Of a DNA stretch of 64,000 bases, positions 12,337 through 26,900 are shown in pieces (positions within the stretch are counted from its first letter, which is position 1; each line of letters opens with the position of its first letter). A program made the translations under genes and the position numbers. The notes beneath the pieces are model-generated. The model searched no databases, was not told the origin of the DNA, and saw only the letters and a program-made list of their open reading frames with translations. The stretch comes from Marisa cornuarietis (Eukaryota; Mollusca; Gastropoda; Architaenioglossa; Ampullariidae): contig SMMW01000033.1 in NCBI GenBank assembly GCA_004794655.1, forward strand, positions 3,693,501 through 3,757,500. The letters run 5' to 3'.

Positions 12337-12411
12337 TCTGAAAACCTGACTTTGTGATAAACGGTGTGAATTTACCATTTAAACGGTTGAAGATTGATCA
12401 ACTCTTTGAAA

Positions 12412-15400
12412 ATGACAGACGAACTGGAACTGAACGACACTCGTGTCGAATTCATGGCAGACTATACTCTCAAGACTCTCAAATGCAAGGCAGACAGATT
12501 TGCAAAAATGTACAGTCTGGATGAAAGCAAACAGCTTTTCACGGACTTTTTTGAAAAGTCGGACATCATGAGCATTTTGATCATTGCCACTGCATCAGGA
12601 GGGCTGAATGTTCAGTATGAGTGGCCAAACAATCCTAAGGGCAAAGCATGCTACTTTGTAAAGAAGTCAAAGGAACCCATTACAAAAGATGCCAACTTAA
12701 GAACTACACTTCTTTATGGAGATATGTCTCAGTTCCCATTAGACCAACTGTCAGCTTTTGTTGATGAGGTATGTTGATTACAAAGCTAACAGAATCTGAT
12801 GAAAAATCCTTCACACCAAAATCTAACATGTAAAGAAGGGAAAAGTCTTTCTGTGCTAAGCCTCACATTACTGGCGATATTTCTTTAGTGACTGTGCCTT
12901 TAGTGGTGTTTATGGGGCTGCATGTCAACATTATCCAGAAAAAAGAATTGCAGTTTAATTTTGTCCATGCAAACAATTATCTCCACTTGTGGAAAGCATT
13001 CTCACAGCAGTACATTAATGATCAAATGTTTTCCTTTTTATAGGTGCTTGTGCCTTTACTGTCAAATGAAAAGAACCATGATCACTGGCCTAAGGTTGTT
13101 TCTGAAGATGTCAAACGGCATGTACACAATCTAAAGAGCAATGTATATGTAGTATGTGGTCAAGCTAAGGGGAAGACACTCTTGCCTTTGCCTGTGGGAG
13201 CAGACAGAGTGGAAACTGTGGAGGAAGATAAGTAAGTTTCTATTGATGAAATAATATTATAATAAAGCATTTCTGCCAAATCTTAGCAGTATATATATAA
13301 CAGGTAATATTTTAAACATTTTTAGCAGAAAAACTTATTACAAAATAAAAGAGGTAAGAAAAGAGCTACATAAGACAAAAGCATAAAAGTAAATCTCATT
13401 TTGAGATATTGCACTTTAAGAATTACAACAATGTCAATTATTAAGATATAATAAGATATTCACTCATAGTATCTAGCTGCATAAGTTTTCCTACTTTACA
13501 ACAGTCACATGTGGAAAATGCACTATTATAGGAGGATATATTTTTCAATTCCTAATCTAAAATACTCATTTTACAAATTTACAAATCAAATTTTAATTTG
13601 TATGAACAAATTGTGCTGAAGATTTCTTTTGAATTTCTGGTTTTCCTTTTGAAGAGGTGATGCTTACGATCGCACCCTGGTTCATGCCATTGAGACAGTG
13701 GTCATTGAGTGGACACATCAAATTCGGGATGTCCTTAAGAGAGATTCTGCCCAACCTCTTTTAGAAGGCCTCCACCCAACTCCTTTTGTAGAAATCAAGT
13801 TTTGGGAGAACAAGGGTCAGAATCTGGAATGCATCTATGAACAGGTACCTATATGGACACATAATTTATTATCCGGTACAGTAATGCATACTAAAGGTAT
13901 CTTTGAATGCAGTTTAGCTAATTTATTGTTATACCATTCATTCATTTTATTTTATTATTTTGTATAAATGGAGGTTTCTGCAGCATGGTTGTTAGTTTGC
14001 TTGCCTGTGGACCAGCGTACTGGTTAGGGTCCTGTTTGGGATGCGACTAGAAACCCTTCCCTTCCTAGCTGACCTAGCAGATGCTTCAAAGAAATGGTCA
14101 CCAGATTTATTAGGGTAATTCAATATGCTATGATACATAATTCTTTACTGTAACCTTTTTTGTATGAATAACAAAATAGCCAAATTCTGTCATTCACAGC
14201 TTAGTGATCCAAAAGTTCGGAAGATGGCAGAGTTGCTAGAGAAAACAAAGAGCAGTTACTCTCCTTCTTACAAAAGTACTTTCAGGGATGTTGTTGAAGG
14301 TGAAGACTTGTTTTTTGAAATGTTTGAAGTAAAAAAGGACCAGCATATGTATCTGGCATGTGCAAAGAACATTATTAAACTGTTTATTTAAAAGTTCAAA
14401 TGAATTAGAACATACAGGTAATTTGAATTTCTAATTATCTGGAGAAAATCAATAAAAAGAAAAACAGTAACATATCAAGAAAGTATTATAAGAGTAAAAG
14501 CCTTTTTTTTCAAGGCTTTTGGCAAAGCCATGCCTAGAAAAGAAAAAATGTACTTATGAGAGCTTTCTTGGGCTTCATCATAGCACTGCATGAGGCTCAA
14601 GACATCAATATGTATCTCAAGCCCTTGCGACGCCTCTTTGAAGATCTTGAGCAGGCAGAGTTTGACCTGTGTGCTCCAATGCTGCCCCCTTTACTGCACA
14701 CAGTGTGCCTTGTGTGGGCCAACTCCAAATACTACAACACACCTGCTCGCATTATTGTTCTGCTTCAGGAGATCTGTAACATGATCATTGAAATGGTAAG
14801 CCCTCTAGAAAAGGAGCTATGCTAGTTTATCTGAAGTAGCAGATACCTTATTTGTTAGCGTTAGTTTTTGTGTTGTTCTAGCTAGCCTATTGGCATTTTT
14901 GCCTAAGTTTTTTTCTATGAAATTGCAGCTGGGTGACAGAGGTAAGAACAGTATCATCTACTTTCTTTTCAATTTGGGTTTTTACATGAAGTATTAATAC
15001 TATTAATATTATGCATTTGTAAATTGGTATATTTCCTGAAAATTCAAATTCTTTATGTGGTTGTTTGAGACATCGTAATGTTAGAAGTGATCCTTTTAGA
15101 TGAAAGCATGGTCTTGTTATTGCAATTCTTAGGCTTATTTAAAATTACTGCTTTTAATTATATGCATATATCATGCAACAGATGAATGAATACAATCGCT
15201 TATGATCATATAAATGTGAGTGTATGAGGAAGGGGTGTGTATGAAAGGAAGCATAATTACTAATAGAAGTATCTTTTGTGACAAGATTCTAAATCAATGT
15301 GTTTAGATAGTTCCACGTCATTTTTTCGTGTGACTTACATCCATATATAATACTGCAGTTATAAATTGTTACCTTGTAAAACATTCAACAAGTTTTAGAT

Positions 15401-18400
15401 TACAAATGTAAAATGAATTAAGTGTTTTGATGAACAAGCATCAGAGACATTGGAGCTGCATGGTTATTTTCTATTATAATCAGAAAATTATCTCCATTGT
15501 AAATTAATATTAATAAAAACAAGTTGCACTGTATGTTCTAAAGATTGCACCTCCCAATTATCAGGCACTAGCAAAGAGCTGTGGTAGTCACAATTAGAAA
15601 AATAGTCTTTCGAGGAAGAGAGAGAGATTGAAAGACACTTTGAGGTGATGTTATTTTAAATTTTATCTTCATCTATTTTCAGGCCAGAAACTTCTTGGCA
15701 CCAGATGAAATCTTTAAGGGTGAAGTTGAAGAAACCATTGATAAAGTCAGAAAAGCCAACAAGGTGCTGCTATCTTTCCGTGAATCCTATGAGGAGCATC
15801 GCAAGAAACTCAAGGACTACTTCAAAGATGGTGCTGAACCTAGCGAATGGGAGTTTGCATCAGAGCTGGTCTTTGGGCGCTATGACTTATTCATGATGCG
15901 AGTTCAAACAATTGAAGTAAGCACATAATTTGATATTACATTTGAATAGCTCCTTCACAGCAGAATTTAATAATTACTGAAAAATGCACTGTGTTTTCCA
16001 TAATTTATATCGTTCACATGAAGACATGTATCACTTTATCTGCATTTACATTTTTTTTTCATTCACCATTTCCACATGTTATAATTTCATCTAGACTGTA
16101 CATCAATCTGCTTCAAAATATTGCAATACCATGAGATGCAACCCATCGGATGCAGGTGCTAGGGAGAGCAGGGTCTTATGCGTTTTGTTTTTTATTTGCT
16201 TGTCATTTTTGAAAATGATTTGAAAAGGTCGTTTTTGAACACATTATGTAATTACAATTTGTAAATTTGTTGACAGACTCTGATGGACACAGCTATGGAG
16301 TTCATGAAACTAGAGAAAGTTGAGCTTGGAGGAGTTCAGGGCAAGACCCTGTCAGCACAGGTTGTCAGTGTCTTTGAGGACTTCAATGAACAGTATAAAG
16401 TCTTCGCTGAAGGGACTTTTGACTCCTTAGATCCAGCTCAGCCGGTATTTGATCTATTGCTTTTGATCTGATGTAAACTGTTATTAATTACAGTATTGTA
16501 TCTGATGATAAATATCGTACAGCATCAAGATGATGGGGAGCAAAAGCAAGGACAGAATGCTTGCATTATGGGAAACAGGCACATGCGTTTACTACCTCCA
16601 GTTCTTTTTATTTATTGAGTAGTCATTGCCTTCATTTTTTTTACCCAGGAGTTCCTTCGGGTGTACGAAAACTTTGTTGAAAAGATTAGTGATATTGACA
16701 GACGCATGGCGACCATCATCTGCCAAGGCTTCGACGACTGCTCAGGCTTGGAGGCAACTTTCAAGGTTCATTTCACATTTACTATGTTTCACTGGGTTAA
16801 AGTGAGATGTTGCACTAATTTTTATGCTGATATCAAATAATTGTTTAACCCCTTGTCCATGTCAGCCATAAAATAGAGATTCATGATATTGATGCCTATT
16901 TGTTGCCCTAGCGACCTTTGTGTGCTGTGACTCTGCTCTGTAGTTGGTGTTTTTATTTCTTCGCAGGAAGCATTTTTCTATGCTGAACAGATTTATGTAG
17001 TGCAGAAAGAAGTAGAAATGCTTGTTTATTTCAGCTAATCGACATCATGGGAAGCTTGCTGGACCGTGAACTTATCAAGGCTGACTTTGATTCCAAGTAT
17101 CCACTGATAGTCAAGATGATGGATGCAGATCTTGATGAGGTAAAAGCGATGTATGATCAACAGATGGCCTTCAAGAAAGTTAATGGATGGGCACCTGTAC
17201 ACAAGAACATGCCCAAAGTGTCTGGAAGTTTGCGGTGGTCAAAAGAGATGCGTGATCGAATCTCTATGCCAATGGGCAAATTCAAACACTTAGAACATCC
17301 GTAAGTAAAATAGTCCTATGTAATCATTTAATCTCAGTTTTATATTTAAATATTATTTCATTGCCATTTCTGAAAGGACCTTTCTCTGTGATTAAATTCT
17401 TAGAGGAAGCTCCACTCTTTTTGGATCCCAATGCAAAATCGGTGGAGTGGCATAGGAATATGCTCAGATTTACGGAAAGTGTCAAACTCCATGCTTATAG
17501 TGAATGACATTCGCATTCTTGCCTCCTCAGTATCTTTTTTTTTTGAGGGTGTGGCTGCTCCCCCTTGTCCCCCATCACGGTTCCTACACCTCTGTAGATG
17601 TGCGTAGGAAAAAAGATGACTGAAGGCTGCTTTGTTGTTGGCTATGTTGACAGTAACAGAATCTCTTTACTTTTAATTCATTCTGTGTTGTTTACTTTCC
17701 AGATGCATGCAGTCTGAGGATGCACAGCTAGTCTTCACAAAATATGAAGAAATGATGAACCTTCTTGCTCAGTAAGGATGAAGAAGTGGAAGGCATTACT
17801 ATGCAGCCCAACCACTAATTGTGTTTATTTTAGTACAGACAAGAAATAAAACTTCAGAATTCTATTAGATGAAACTCACAAAACTCAGTTGTTACTATTA
17901 TAATACAACATAACATTTTCTTCAAGTACCATCTTTAAGAAAATACTAGTAAATCATCTGATGATGTTTTTTCACACCATACCTACAAACAATTTCACAA
18001 TGGCTTGTAGAACAAGTTTTTAAACACTTTGGGTGCATTTAACAAATCTTTAAAATTTCATTTTTATAACATAAACCTCTGGGAATTTCTAGGTCCATTT
18101 TTCGGGCATTTTTATTAGGTTAAACCACATAATTTTAAAACAAAACCTTGGATGATCTGTAAGGTGGGACAAAGATATCTACCAAGACTGGACTGCTGGA
18201 GTGGATGAAGCCTGTTCATTCAACCTCAATCGACCACTCATCTCTAGGAATGAAGAGACAAAGCTTATCTCTGTCAACTTTGACCAAAAGGTAGTTAGTG
18301 ATAAAATATAATGATAAAAATCATGCTTTTGCCATTTTCACCTAGAAGCAAATTGTTTACATTAACAATACTCCAACAGCCTGTGTACATTGCCTGATGA

Positions 18401-21400
18401 TTAGAAAACTTTGAAGTTATGTTAGGGGACAAAGAGAACATATGCAGTAACACATATTTACAGCTGCTTAAATCATTTTGTAAACTGCTTAGCTATGGTA
18501 CAAAAGCCCTCTTTCTCCCATTCTCTTCTTTCATCTTACGGCGATTGTCTGTCTTATACCTGTCAATTTTGTCTCTTGGTGTGGATTATAAACATCTTAA
18601 TTGTTTATGGTCTTTGGTTATCGTGGGATTTGGCTAACCAGTCTAATGCCCTATTGTTCTGCAGCTGGTAGCTGTGCTGAGAGAGGTGAAGTACCTGGAG
18701 ATCAGGGCCGAGGAAGACATCCCGTCGAGCGCCGCTGCCATGTACTCAAAGAATGAGATGTTCCGCAAGTTTCTGGCCAACCTGGACCTGACAGTGCAGT
18801 GGTACAACAAGGTGCGGCGCACAGTGCTGGAGGTGGAGTTCCCGCTCATTGAGGGTCAGCTGCAGGACATCGATGTGCAGCTCGAGCAGGCTGAGAAGTC
18901 CCTCAATTGGGAGAGCGAAGGTGAGGATTCTTCTGGAGAATATACATAAATGATCAAATGGCTGTCACTTAGTTCGAAAAGAAGGGAGAATATTTTTGTG
19001 GGACCTGATATGAAAGTGCAGCCTTGCACAAAGGGATACTAAACTTATGTGGGCCGTGTACACTAATCATTACACGTGTGTAGCGGGGGGAGGCACATGT
19101 ACAAATGGCTCGATTATAATGTGGGCAATATATAGAGTTTACATAAATGTACAGTAAATAACTGTTAAATCCTTATTATCACAATAGCCTCAATATTTTT
19201 ATATTTTTAATAATAGATCTTGTCTGGATTATTTATTAAGACGTAAATTTGAGACCGTAAGTAACCTAACTGCGTTCTTTTGTTAAGCATTTCTTTAAAA
19301 AGCATTTCTTAATATTGTCACAACTTTGAGTCCTTGAGTTATATTTGGTGTGGGAGGTGAAAACTGCCATAACTACCAAAGTCTGCATCATCATTACCTT
19401 CGCACAATCATTGACTCAGTCTTCTGAAAGACACTCAACTTGCGTTACAGGTGTCTGGGAATACATCGAGCAAACGAGGGACAAGGTGCACGACCTCGAG
19501 ACCCGAGTTCAGAAGACCAAGGATAACGTGGAGGATATACAGAAAATTATGACCACATGGTCCAAACAGCCTCTGTTTGAGCGAAAAGAGGATAAATATG
19601 ACACGCTTCTCAACCTTGACGACCGGGAGGACAGGCTCAACAAGCGCTATATGGACATCAAGGCCGCGGGACAGAGAATCCACGATCTTCTCGCGGTGAG
19701 GAACATTTGAAAAGAAATTCTTTGTTTTGGTAAATCTTCGAAGTCTTCAAAAGGTATTGCTTTGCCGTGTGTTGCAGTAACACTTATTGTTCTCTAAAAA
19801 TGTGTTGTGCATATCCTTGTTTGGGAGAGGTTGTATGCTTTACCCTGAATTGTCCTCTCCGTAATTGGAAGTGTATTTTTATGTGGGGGTGACATATTCT
19901 TTGTGAGAGTGGCATAAGTATTCATGTAGGAATGTCATACTCTTATGTGGGAGTGATATTCTTTGTTGGAGGATTGTGTGTGTTCATCCTTGAATGTGGT
20001 ATTCTTATAAGGGTGTCGCCTCTTCTTCTGAGCAGCAAAACAGGGAATTTTTCAAAGCCAGTCCCGACACAGAAACATGGAAGGCCTATGTAGACTATGT
20101 GGACGAAATGGTTGTAGATGGATTTTTCAACACGATCAAGTGCAGCTTACAGTTCTTACTCAACAACACTGACTTGAAGTTGTCACCAGACCCATTGTAT
20201 GAGGCTCGTCTTGAACTGCAGGTATTAGAAGTTTGAAAGCATTGTACATAATGTGAGGTGATAAAGAGCTTTGTTACTCCTGTGGGCGACGGCAGTAATA
20301 TTTTTGTGATAAGTGGTGGTGTTGACGTGTGGCTGAATGTATCCCAAGTTGTTGTTATGTTGGCAAGGGTAGTTCAGGATGATAGTGGTGATAGTGGCTG
20401 CTACTGATGATGCAAATGAAAATGATTGTACACTTAAATGTAGAAAGAAGAAAGATTATTTAGACTGAAATGATCTGGATGTTGAAACAAGGAAACAACA
20501 GCCAGAGCACACAAACATGTAAAGACCACATAAAAACTTATGCTATGTTATTGCTAATGCCTCAGGTGCCGGAGATGGTGTACCTGCCTTGTCTAGACTT
20601 TAATGTTTCTGATGGCTTCTATGACCTGGTGGACGGGCTGTTGGGAGACATCTATAAGCAGTCATCTCTCATCCCTCGTCTGGCTTCGCATTCTGGACAA
20701 GAGCATTACCAAGTCAGTATCATCATTTACACTCTGAAATTACACAGACAGGACATTACCAAGTCGGTGCTACCATTTACACTCTGAAATTACACAGACA
20801 AATTCTTCTACGAAAACAAACCGCCATTCAGCTTTGTCTATAGACAATGGGAGTTTTAACTAAAGCAAAAGTAAATCCTTGACATCTAGTAGCTCCTTGT
20901 TCACTTCTAAAGTCAACCTTCAGAAAGATCTGGCTCCAGACTCGCTTCACTTATCTGTTTGACAGCCGGACATGGACGAGACGGAGGAGCTGTCGGAGAT
21001 GCGACAAGAGATGATGGACCGCGTGCAGACGATCATGAACAAGGCCAACGACTACCGAAACTCTTTCGATAACTATGCTTACTTGTGGGTGGACGACCGT
21101 AACGAGTTCATGCGGCAGTTCCTGCTGTACAATCATGTCCTCACGGCCGAGGAGATCGAGGCTCACGCAGACGAGGGCGTTCCGGAAAATCCACCCACGC
21201 TAAACCAGTTCAAAGAACAGGTCAGTAGAGTACATACGCTAGTACTGTTCAAATAACGAGTCAACAGACTGGTTAAGATAGTATAGTTTCAATTAAGGCC
21301 AGTAGCGTGTTATACTGCGAAAAGTCTGCAGGTCAGTAGGTCCACAAACTGCCAAAGTTAGTAAAGTTTAAAGAGCAGAGCACTTGCTCTGTAACCACAT

Positions 21401-23968
21401 TTTAATGCAGGTAACTAGAGGTCAAAGCTCTGTAGACTGTGAGTTCGTGTTGTTTCGAGTGAAACGAGGCTGAACGGACGTTTAGATGAGCTAATTCCCA
21501 AGAAATAAAAGCAACGCGCTCGGTTCTCTTATGTACAGATCGACACCTACGAGAAGATCTACCAAGAGGCGGATCAAATGTCTGGTATTACCATCTTTGA
21601 CTCCTGGTTCCGTGTCGATGCCAAGCCTTTCAAGCAAGCTCTTCTGAACATTATCAAGCGTTGGAGCTTCATGTTTAAGCAGCATCTCATCGATCATGTG
21701 ACCAACAGGTATATTCGTAGCACTTCAGAGAATTTTAATGCTTTATTTTCTCCGTTTATGAGAACGAAGCAAAAGCGTTTTACTAGTATGCACAATTCGT
21801 TCACTCATTTGTTCATCTTTTAACTGGTACCAGCTGAGGAAGGTCGTCTGCTAGGGGAGTAAGGGGGAAGTGGAACAATATTGGATGGAAGCAGTGGCTG
21901 ACAAGGTTCACCACTGAGGCCTGTGTTGAGCGGTGATGAGCCGGTCCTGCATGGAGGACCAGTCCCCCCTCTGTGTTTGCAAGTCAGTTCTTCCTCTCTT
22001 CCCCTCACTTCACTCCAAGGATGGTCTAGACAGTTTGTCGTGCTGGTTCACATGCCAAACCAGACCAGCTTGTGCCGCTTCTCGGTCGTGAGAAAGGGTT
22101 CCTGGTGGCGAACGTGCTTTGTACAAAGTCGTTGGTTTTACGTTCCATGTAAGAGATTCTGGGCAGCCCTCTCAGATACTTGTTTTTGAATCACTGTATT
22201 CTCCTCTCCGTATCAGCATGAGATATGAGGGGCATACACCACATAGACGTTATAAATTATTGAGACTGAACATGCATAGGGTTAAACCTGAGACAAGTGT
22301 CGAATCACGATTTAGAAGGTCTGGCATGTTTGTGCAGCCTGAAGGAGCTTGCCTCGTTCATCAAGTCAACAGACTCCGGTCTGCAGAAGGAAGTGAAGGA
22401 AGGGGACTACGAGGGCCTGGTGTTTGTCATGGGTCACCTGTTCGCCGTGAAAGAGAGACAGCCTGCCACAGACGAGATGTTCGAACCCCTCAAGCAGACC
22501 ATCGAACTGCTAAAGGCCTATGATCAAGAGATGCCAGAGGAAGTGCACATGCAGCTTCAGGTGAGGCATATATGTGTGCGCGCGTGCGTGTGTAGGGGGA
22601 AGAGGGGAGAGAGGGAGAGTATGTGTGTGATTCTCTTTTTCTTCTGAAGCATTGGACTACTTTGGTACTATTCAGAGTGCTTTATTGGTCACCTGTCGAT
22701 CACCTAGTTGTCACATATTAATGCATTTAATGTACAGGAACTGCCAGAGCATTGGAACAACACCAAAAAGATCAGCATCACAGTCAAACAGCAGGTGGCG
22801 CCTCTGCAGGCTAACGAGGTGGCTAACATCAGGAGAAAGTCGGCGTCCTTTGACGTCAATCAGCACAAGTTCCGAGAAAGGTTCCGCAGTATTCCACCAT
22901 TCCGATACGACTGCGAGCGTCCGTATCTTCTTCTGGATAAGGTGAGCTGAATACCATACTTCTAATTTAAATCTACTCTCACATCTATCAGCATTGTTAA
23001 GTACAACATTTTCACTTGATGGATCCGGTCATTGCCAGGTGCAATGTTTATTTTGCACAACCTATGTTGCGACATTGGTAAAGATAAACTACTTTTTGGA
23101 GTAAAAATATCCTTCATCTCATTTCCGAAATTCTAACATATCGCTCAATGCAAGTATTTTTGGGTCATTTACTGAATAAGGCAATGGTCACATACAGTAG
23201 TGACTGAAAAGCAAGGAGACACAATATAAGAACTCCGAAGAGCAGATCGCCGATTCAACACATGCATAAGACTAAAGCACAGCATCAGGAGATTAACAAG
23301 TCACACTGAGTCTACAGCAGTGTAATGGACAATTTATAGTACACATAGGGCACTTGTAGTATAACCTAAAATATAAAAGTGTGAGGGGCTACGGAGTGTT
23401 CCTAGTTCCAAAGTAGAACTCAAAGTGCGTGAAGGAAAGCAACTCTTTTTATGAATCCTCGCTGTGAAAAAAATGGTGATGCTAGTTTTGATTTTCAATT
23501 GCCATTTTTTTTCGAGGTGTGTCAGTTATGTCGCTTGTTAGGCTAATTTGTTTGTGTTTTTCTCAGAATCACGAAGAGATCCAGGGCATGGAGAAGGAGA
23601 TGGCCATGCTGATAGAGTCGGCTGGGTTGTTTGAAGTGAACGTGCCGGACTTCAAGCAGCTGAAACAGTGTCGCAAAGAAATCAAATTGCTTAAGTCACT
23701 GTGGGACTACATCATCATCGTCCGCTCGTCCATTGAGGACTGGAAGACGACTCCATGGAAGGGGATTAACGTAGAGCAGATGGACCTGGACTGCAAGAAG
23801 TTCGCCAAAGACATCAGGTCTCTGGACAAAGAGATGCGTGCCTGGGACGCTTACACGGGCCTGGAGAACACTGTGAAGAACATGCTCACGTCTAACAGAG
23901 CAGTCAGCGAGCTCCAGAACCCGGCCATCCGAGATCGCCACTGGCAGCAGCTCATGGCAGCAACAAAG
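12412..23968 (+). CDS. DNAH17: DNAH17 exons 1-20: N-terminal tail (residues 1-1372)
   Basis: Exons: 12412-12768, 13044-13231, 13655-13844, 14200-14299, 14584-14795, 15683-15916, 16277-16444, 16649-16765, 17035-17300, 17703-17771, 18164-18290, 18665-18920, 19451-19695, 20036-20221, 20566-20712, 20966-21220, 21539-21708, 22338-22560, 22738-22941, 23567-23968. The tail anchors the motor in the outer arm and binds the partner heavy chain and intermediate chains. Family landmarks are [37 protein letters not shown]-like [11 protein letters not shown] and [10 protein letters not shown]. Exon 14 has two stacked acceptors (AG at 20031-20032 and CAG at 20033-20035), so it may start at 20033 or 20036 and include or lack one Gln. 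Confidence 0.92.
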
Positions 23969-26900
23969 GTTAGAAAGAGCCCTTTACTTTTTTGACAATA
24001 ACGTTTAAACTTTATTAATAATGACACGAACTTGTTATTTGTTATAAGCATATTGTTTTACGCATCCATCGTTATATATGGACATCCTGAGACGTATGCG
24101 CGGCAATGACTGAATTTCGCATCTTTGACTTATCACAAGAAACCAAGTGAATTAATAGTAATGTGTGACGAGTTTTGGGACTGTTTCAGTATAGAAGACG
24201 AACGAATGAATAATCAACTGTGAACGAGTGTCTATACTTTATTTTTGCAATAAACCTTTTGCTTTAGCAAAGACAGAAAAGGAATCAGTATTCATGTGCG
24301 AGCTGCTTGGGGCTGTTTGTCAAAAAAAGGTGCGGTTCATGATGGACGAGAGCACGACGCTGGCGGATCTTCTGTCGCTGAATCTGCACAACTACGAGGA
24401 GGAGGTGCGCAACATCGTGGACAAGGCGGTGAAAGAGATGAGCATGGAGAAGGTTCTGAAGGAGCTGGACAGCACCTGGACCGCTATGGAGTTCGAGCAC
24501 GAAAAGCACTCGCGTACCAGCATCACCATGCTCAAGACCAGCGAGGAGCTCATCGAGACGCTGGAGGACAACCAGGTCAGCCGGTTGGGAGCGGGAAAGG
24601 GTTGCTGCTCCAAAGCGGAATATTGTCTCTTAAAGCGAAACTTTGTTAAAGGCACTAATTAAGGCACTGGTGGTGGTGGTGGTGGTGGTGATGGTGGTGG
24701 TGGTGGTGGTGATGATGATGATTTAATAGAATAATCTATTTTTTCTAAGTTTAGCCACAGACATTACACATTTACTATTTTTAGTACTCGTGTATACCAA
24801 AGAAACAAATTTCGTCTGACGGTGAAAATTATACCCCTTCCGGTTCATGGCTTTAAACACATTACCTATTTTGCTTCTTGTTTTACTGTGGGTCAGCCAA
24901 TCGAATGGCTTTCTTTCGCATGCAGGTTCAGCTTCAGAACATGATGACGTCCAAGTACATCGCCCACTTCCTCACCGAGGTGTCCTCGTGGCAAAAGAAG
25001 CTCTCGACAGCCGACCAGGTTATCTCAATCTACATGGAAGTACAACGCACGTGGTCACATCTGGAAAGTATCTTCATTGGCTCTGAGGATATCCGTAACC
25101 AATTGCCTGAAGACTCCAAACGCTTCGATGGCATAGATACGGACTTTAAGGTAACTAAACAGTAAGACTAAAGTTTGTGTGCCGACAAAGTTAAAAGTCT
25201 AGAGTGTTGCGAATTTTTAACTGTTGCGCAAAGCTCAAGTGCAAGATACTATGTCCACAAATCTGGGTTAATATCCCCCTCGTGTTCTCGAGATTGATTG
25301 GAGGCATTATATTTCGGTTGTGTCAACCCTAAGTGCATGAGTATTGCACCCGTTTCCTGCTGCCAGAACGGGATGATATCTTGGGCGAAGACCTCTTACA
25401 TAATGCTGTCTAAATGCCTTCTGCAGGAGCTGGTGGGCCAAGTAGAGAAGACCAAGAATGTGGTGGACTCCACCAACCAGCCCCGGCTATACGAGCGGCT
25501 GGAGACATTGCAGGGCCAGCTGTCTCTTTGTGAGAAGGCTCTGGCCGAGTACCTGGAGACCAAGCGCCTCGCCTTCCCTCGCTTCTACTTCGTCTCCTCC
25601 TCCGATCTTCTAGACATTCTGTCAAATGGAAACAACCCTACTTCTGTAAGTACTGCTACTTAGGCATCAATGCTAAGCAACATTGTGAACTGAATTCTTT
25701 CTTAAGTGCAAAAGGTAGGTGAAGATGCTCGACAACAAACTCCAGGCGTCTGTCAAAAACATTATTTGCTGTTATGAAAACATGCTTAATTAATAAGGCC
25801 TCTTTCAAGCTTGAATGATTAGTATTTGAGAGCATTTGAAAACAAGTTGGTAATTGTTTTCAGTTGTAAACTGTATTTCGTGATCAGTCATCCGTAAGAG
25901 AGACATATAAATATACATATAATCAACAGGTCGCTCGCCACTTGACAAAGCTTTTTGACAGCATGGCCAAGCTAAAATTTGAGAAGGACTCTGAAGGTAA
26001 CGACGCTAAGGTGGCGCTAGGAATGTTCAGTAAAGATGGAGAGTACGTGGATATGGACCAAGCCTGCGACCTCGGCGGTCAGGTACGCCTCCCATGTCCT
26101 CCTGTGCCCTCATTAAACCTAAACTTCTAAGACATCCACATCAAATGATAAATCAATTGATTGACGGTAGCGCTAACAGATAAAATTTGTGTGCTAGGTG
26201 GAGATCTGGCTGAACCGTCTGTTGGAGAGACAGTGTGCAACTGTGCGCCACGAGATGACAGAGGCTGTGCAAGGATACGAGGAAAAGCCACGTGACCAGT
26301 GGCTGTTTGACTTCCCAGCCCAAGTGGCTCTGTGCGGCACCCAGATCTGGTGGACCACTGAAGTCAATATCGCCTTCGGCCGTCTGGAAGAAGGTTACGA
26401 GAATGCCCTCAAGGACTACAACAAGAAACAGGTATCGAATCTGCGGACGAGGACTAAAATCTTTTGTTGTATGATGTAGATATAGAAGGAATACGATAAC
26501 TTGGGGGGGGGGCGGTTCAAACACTCTTGTAAAGTAAAATTTACATACTTTGTCGAAAAATAGACTTCTTATGATTCTTAAACTTCTCCTAAAGAAAACT
26601 TAAAAGCTAGGTATTTAGAAACCTGTTCACCATTACTGCCCGATTCGCTAATCACAGTTACATTTATAAGAGCGATCCAAGAATATAAACTTCAAATTAC
26701 TTGATTAGCTATTTTTTTCTTCTGACACTGACACTTGACAAAGAAGCTACTCAGCATAATGTAATCTGCGTTGCCTAGAAAAAAAAGAACGGCCTGAACG
26801 TATTCACTCGCGGCCACTCTGTGTGATTCAGGTCGCGCAGCTCAACGCCCTCATCACCATGCTGTTGGGCGACCTGTCATCGGGAGACCGCCAGAAAATC

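Larger units (their letters stand above)
11793..12411. promoter_or_regulatory. Divergent promoter region between PGS1 and DNAH17
   Basis: The two start codons are 619 bp apart and point away from each other, so both promoters must lie here unless there are distant non-coding exons. It holds an X-box at 12196-12209 and a TATA-like box at 12327-12336 on the DNAH17 side. I saw no strong core element on the PGS1 side. Confidence 0.7.
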
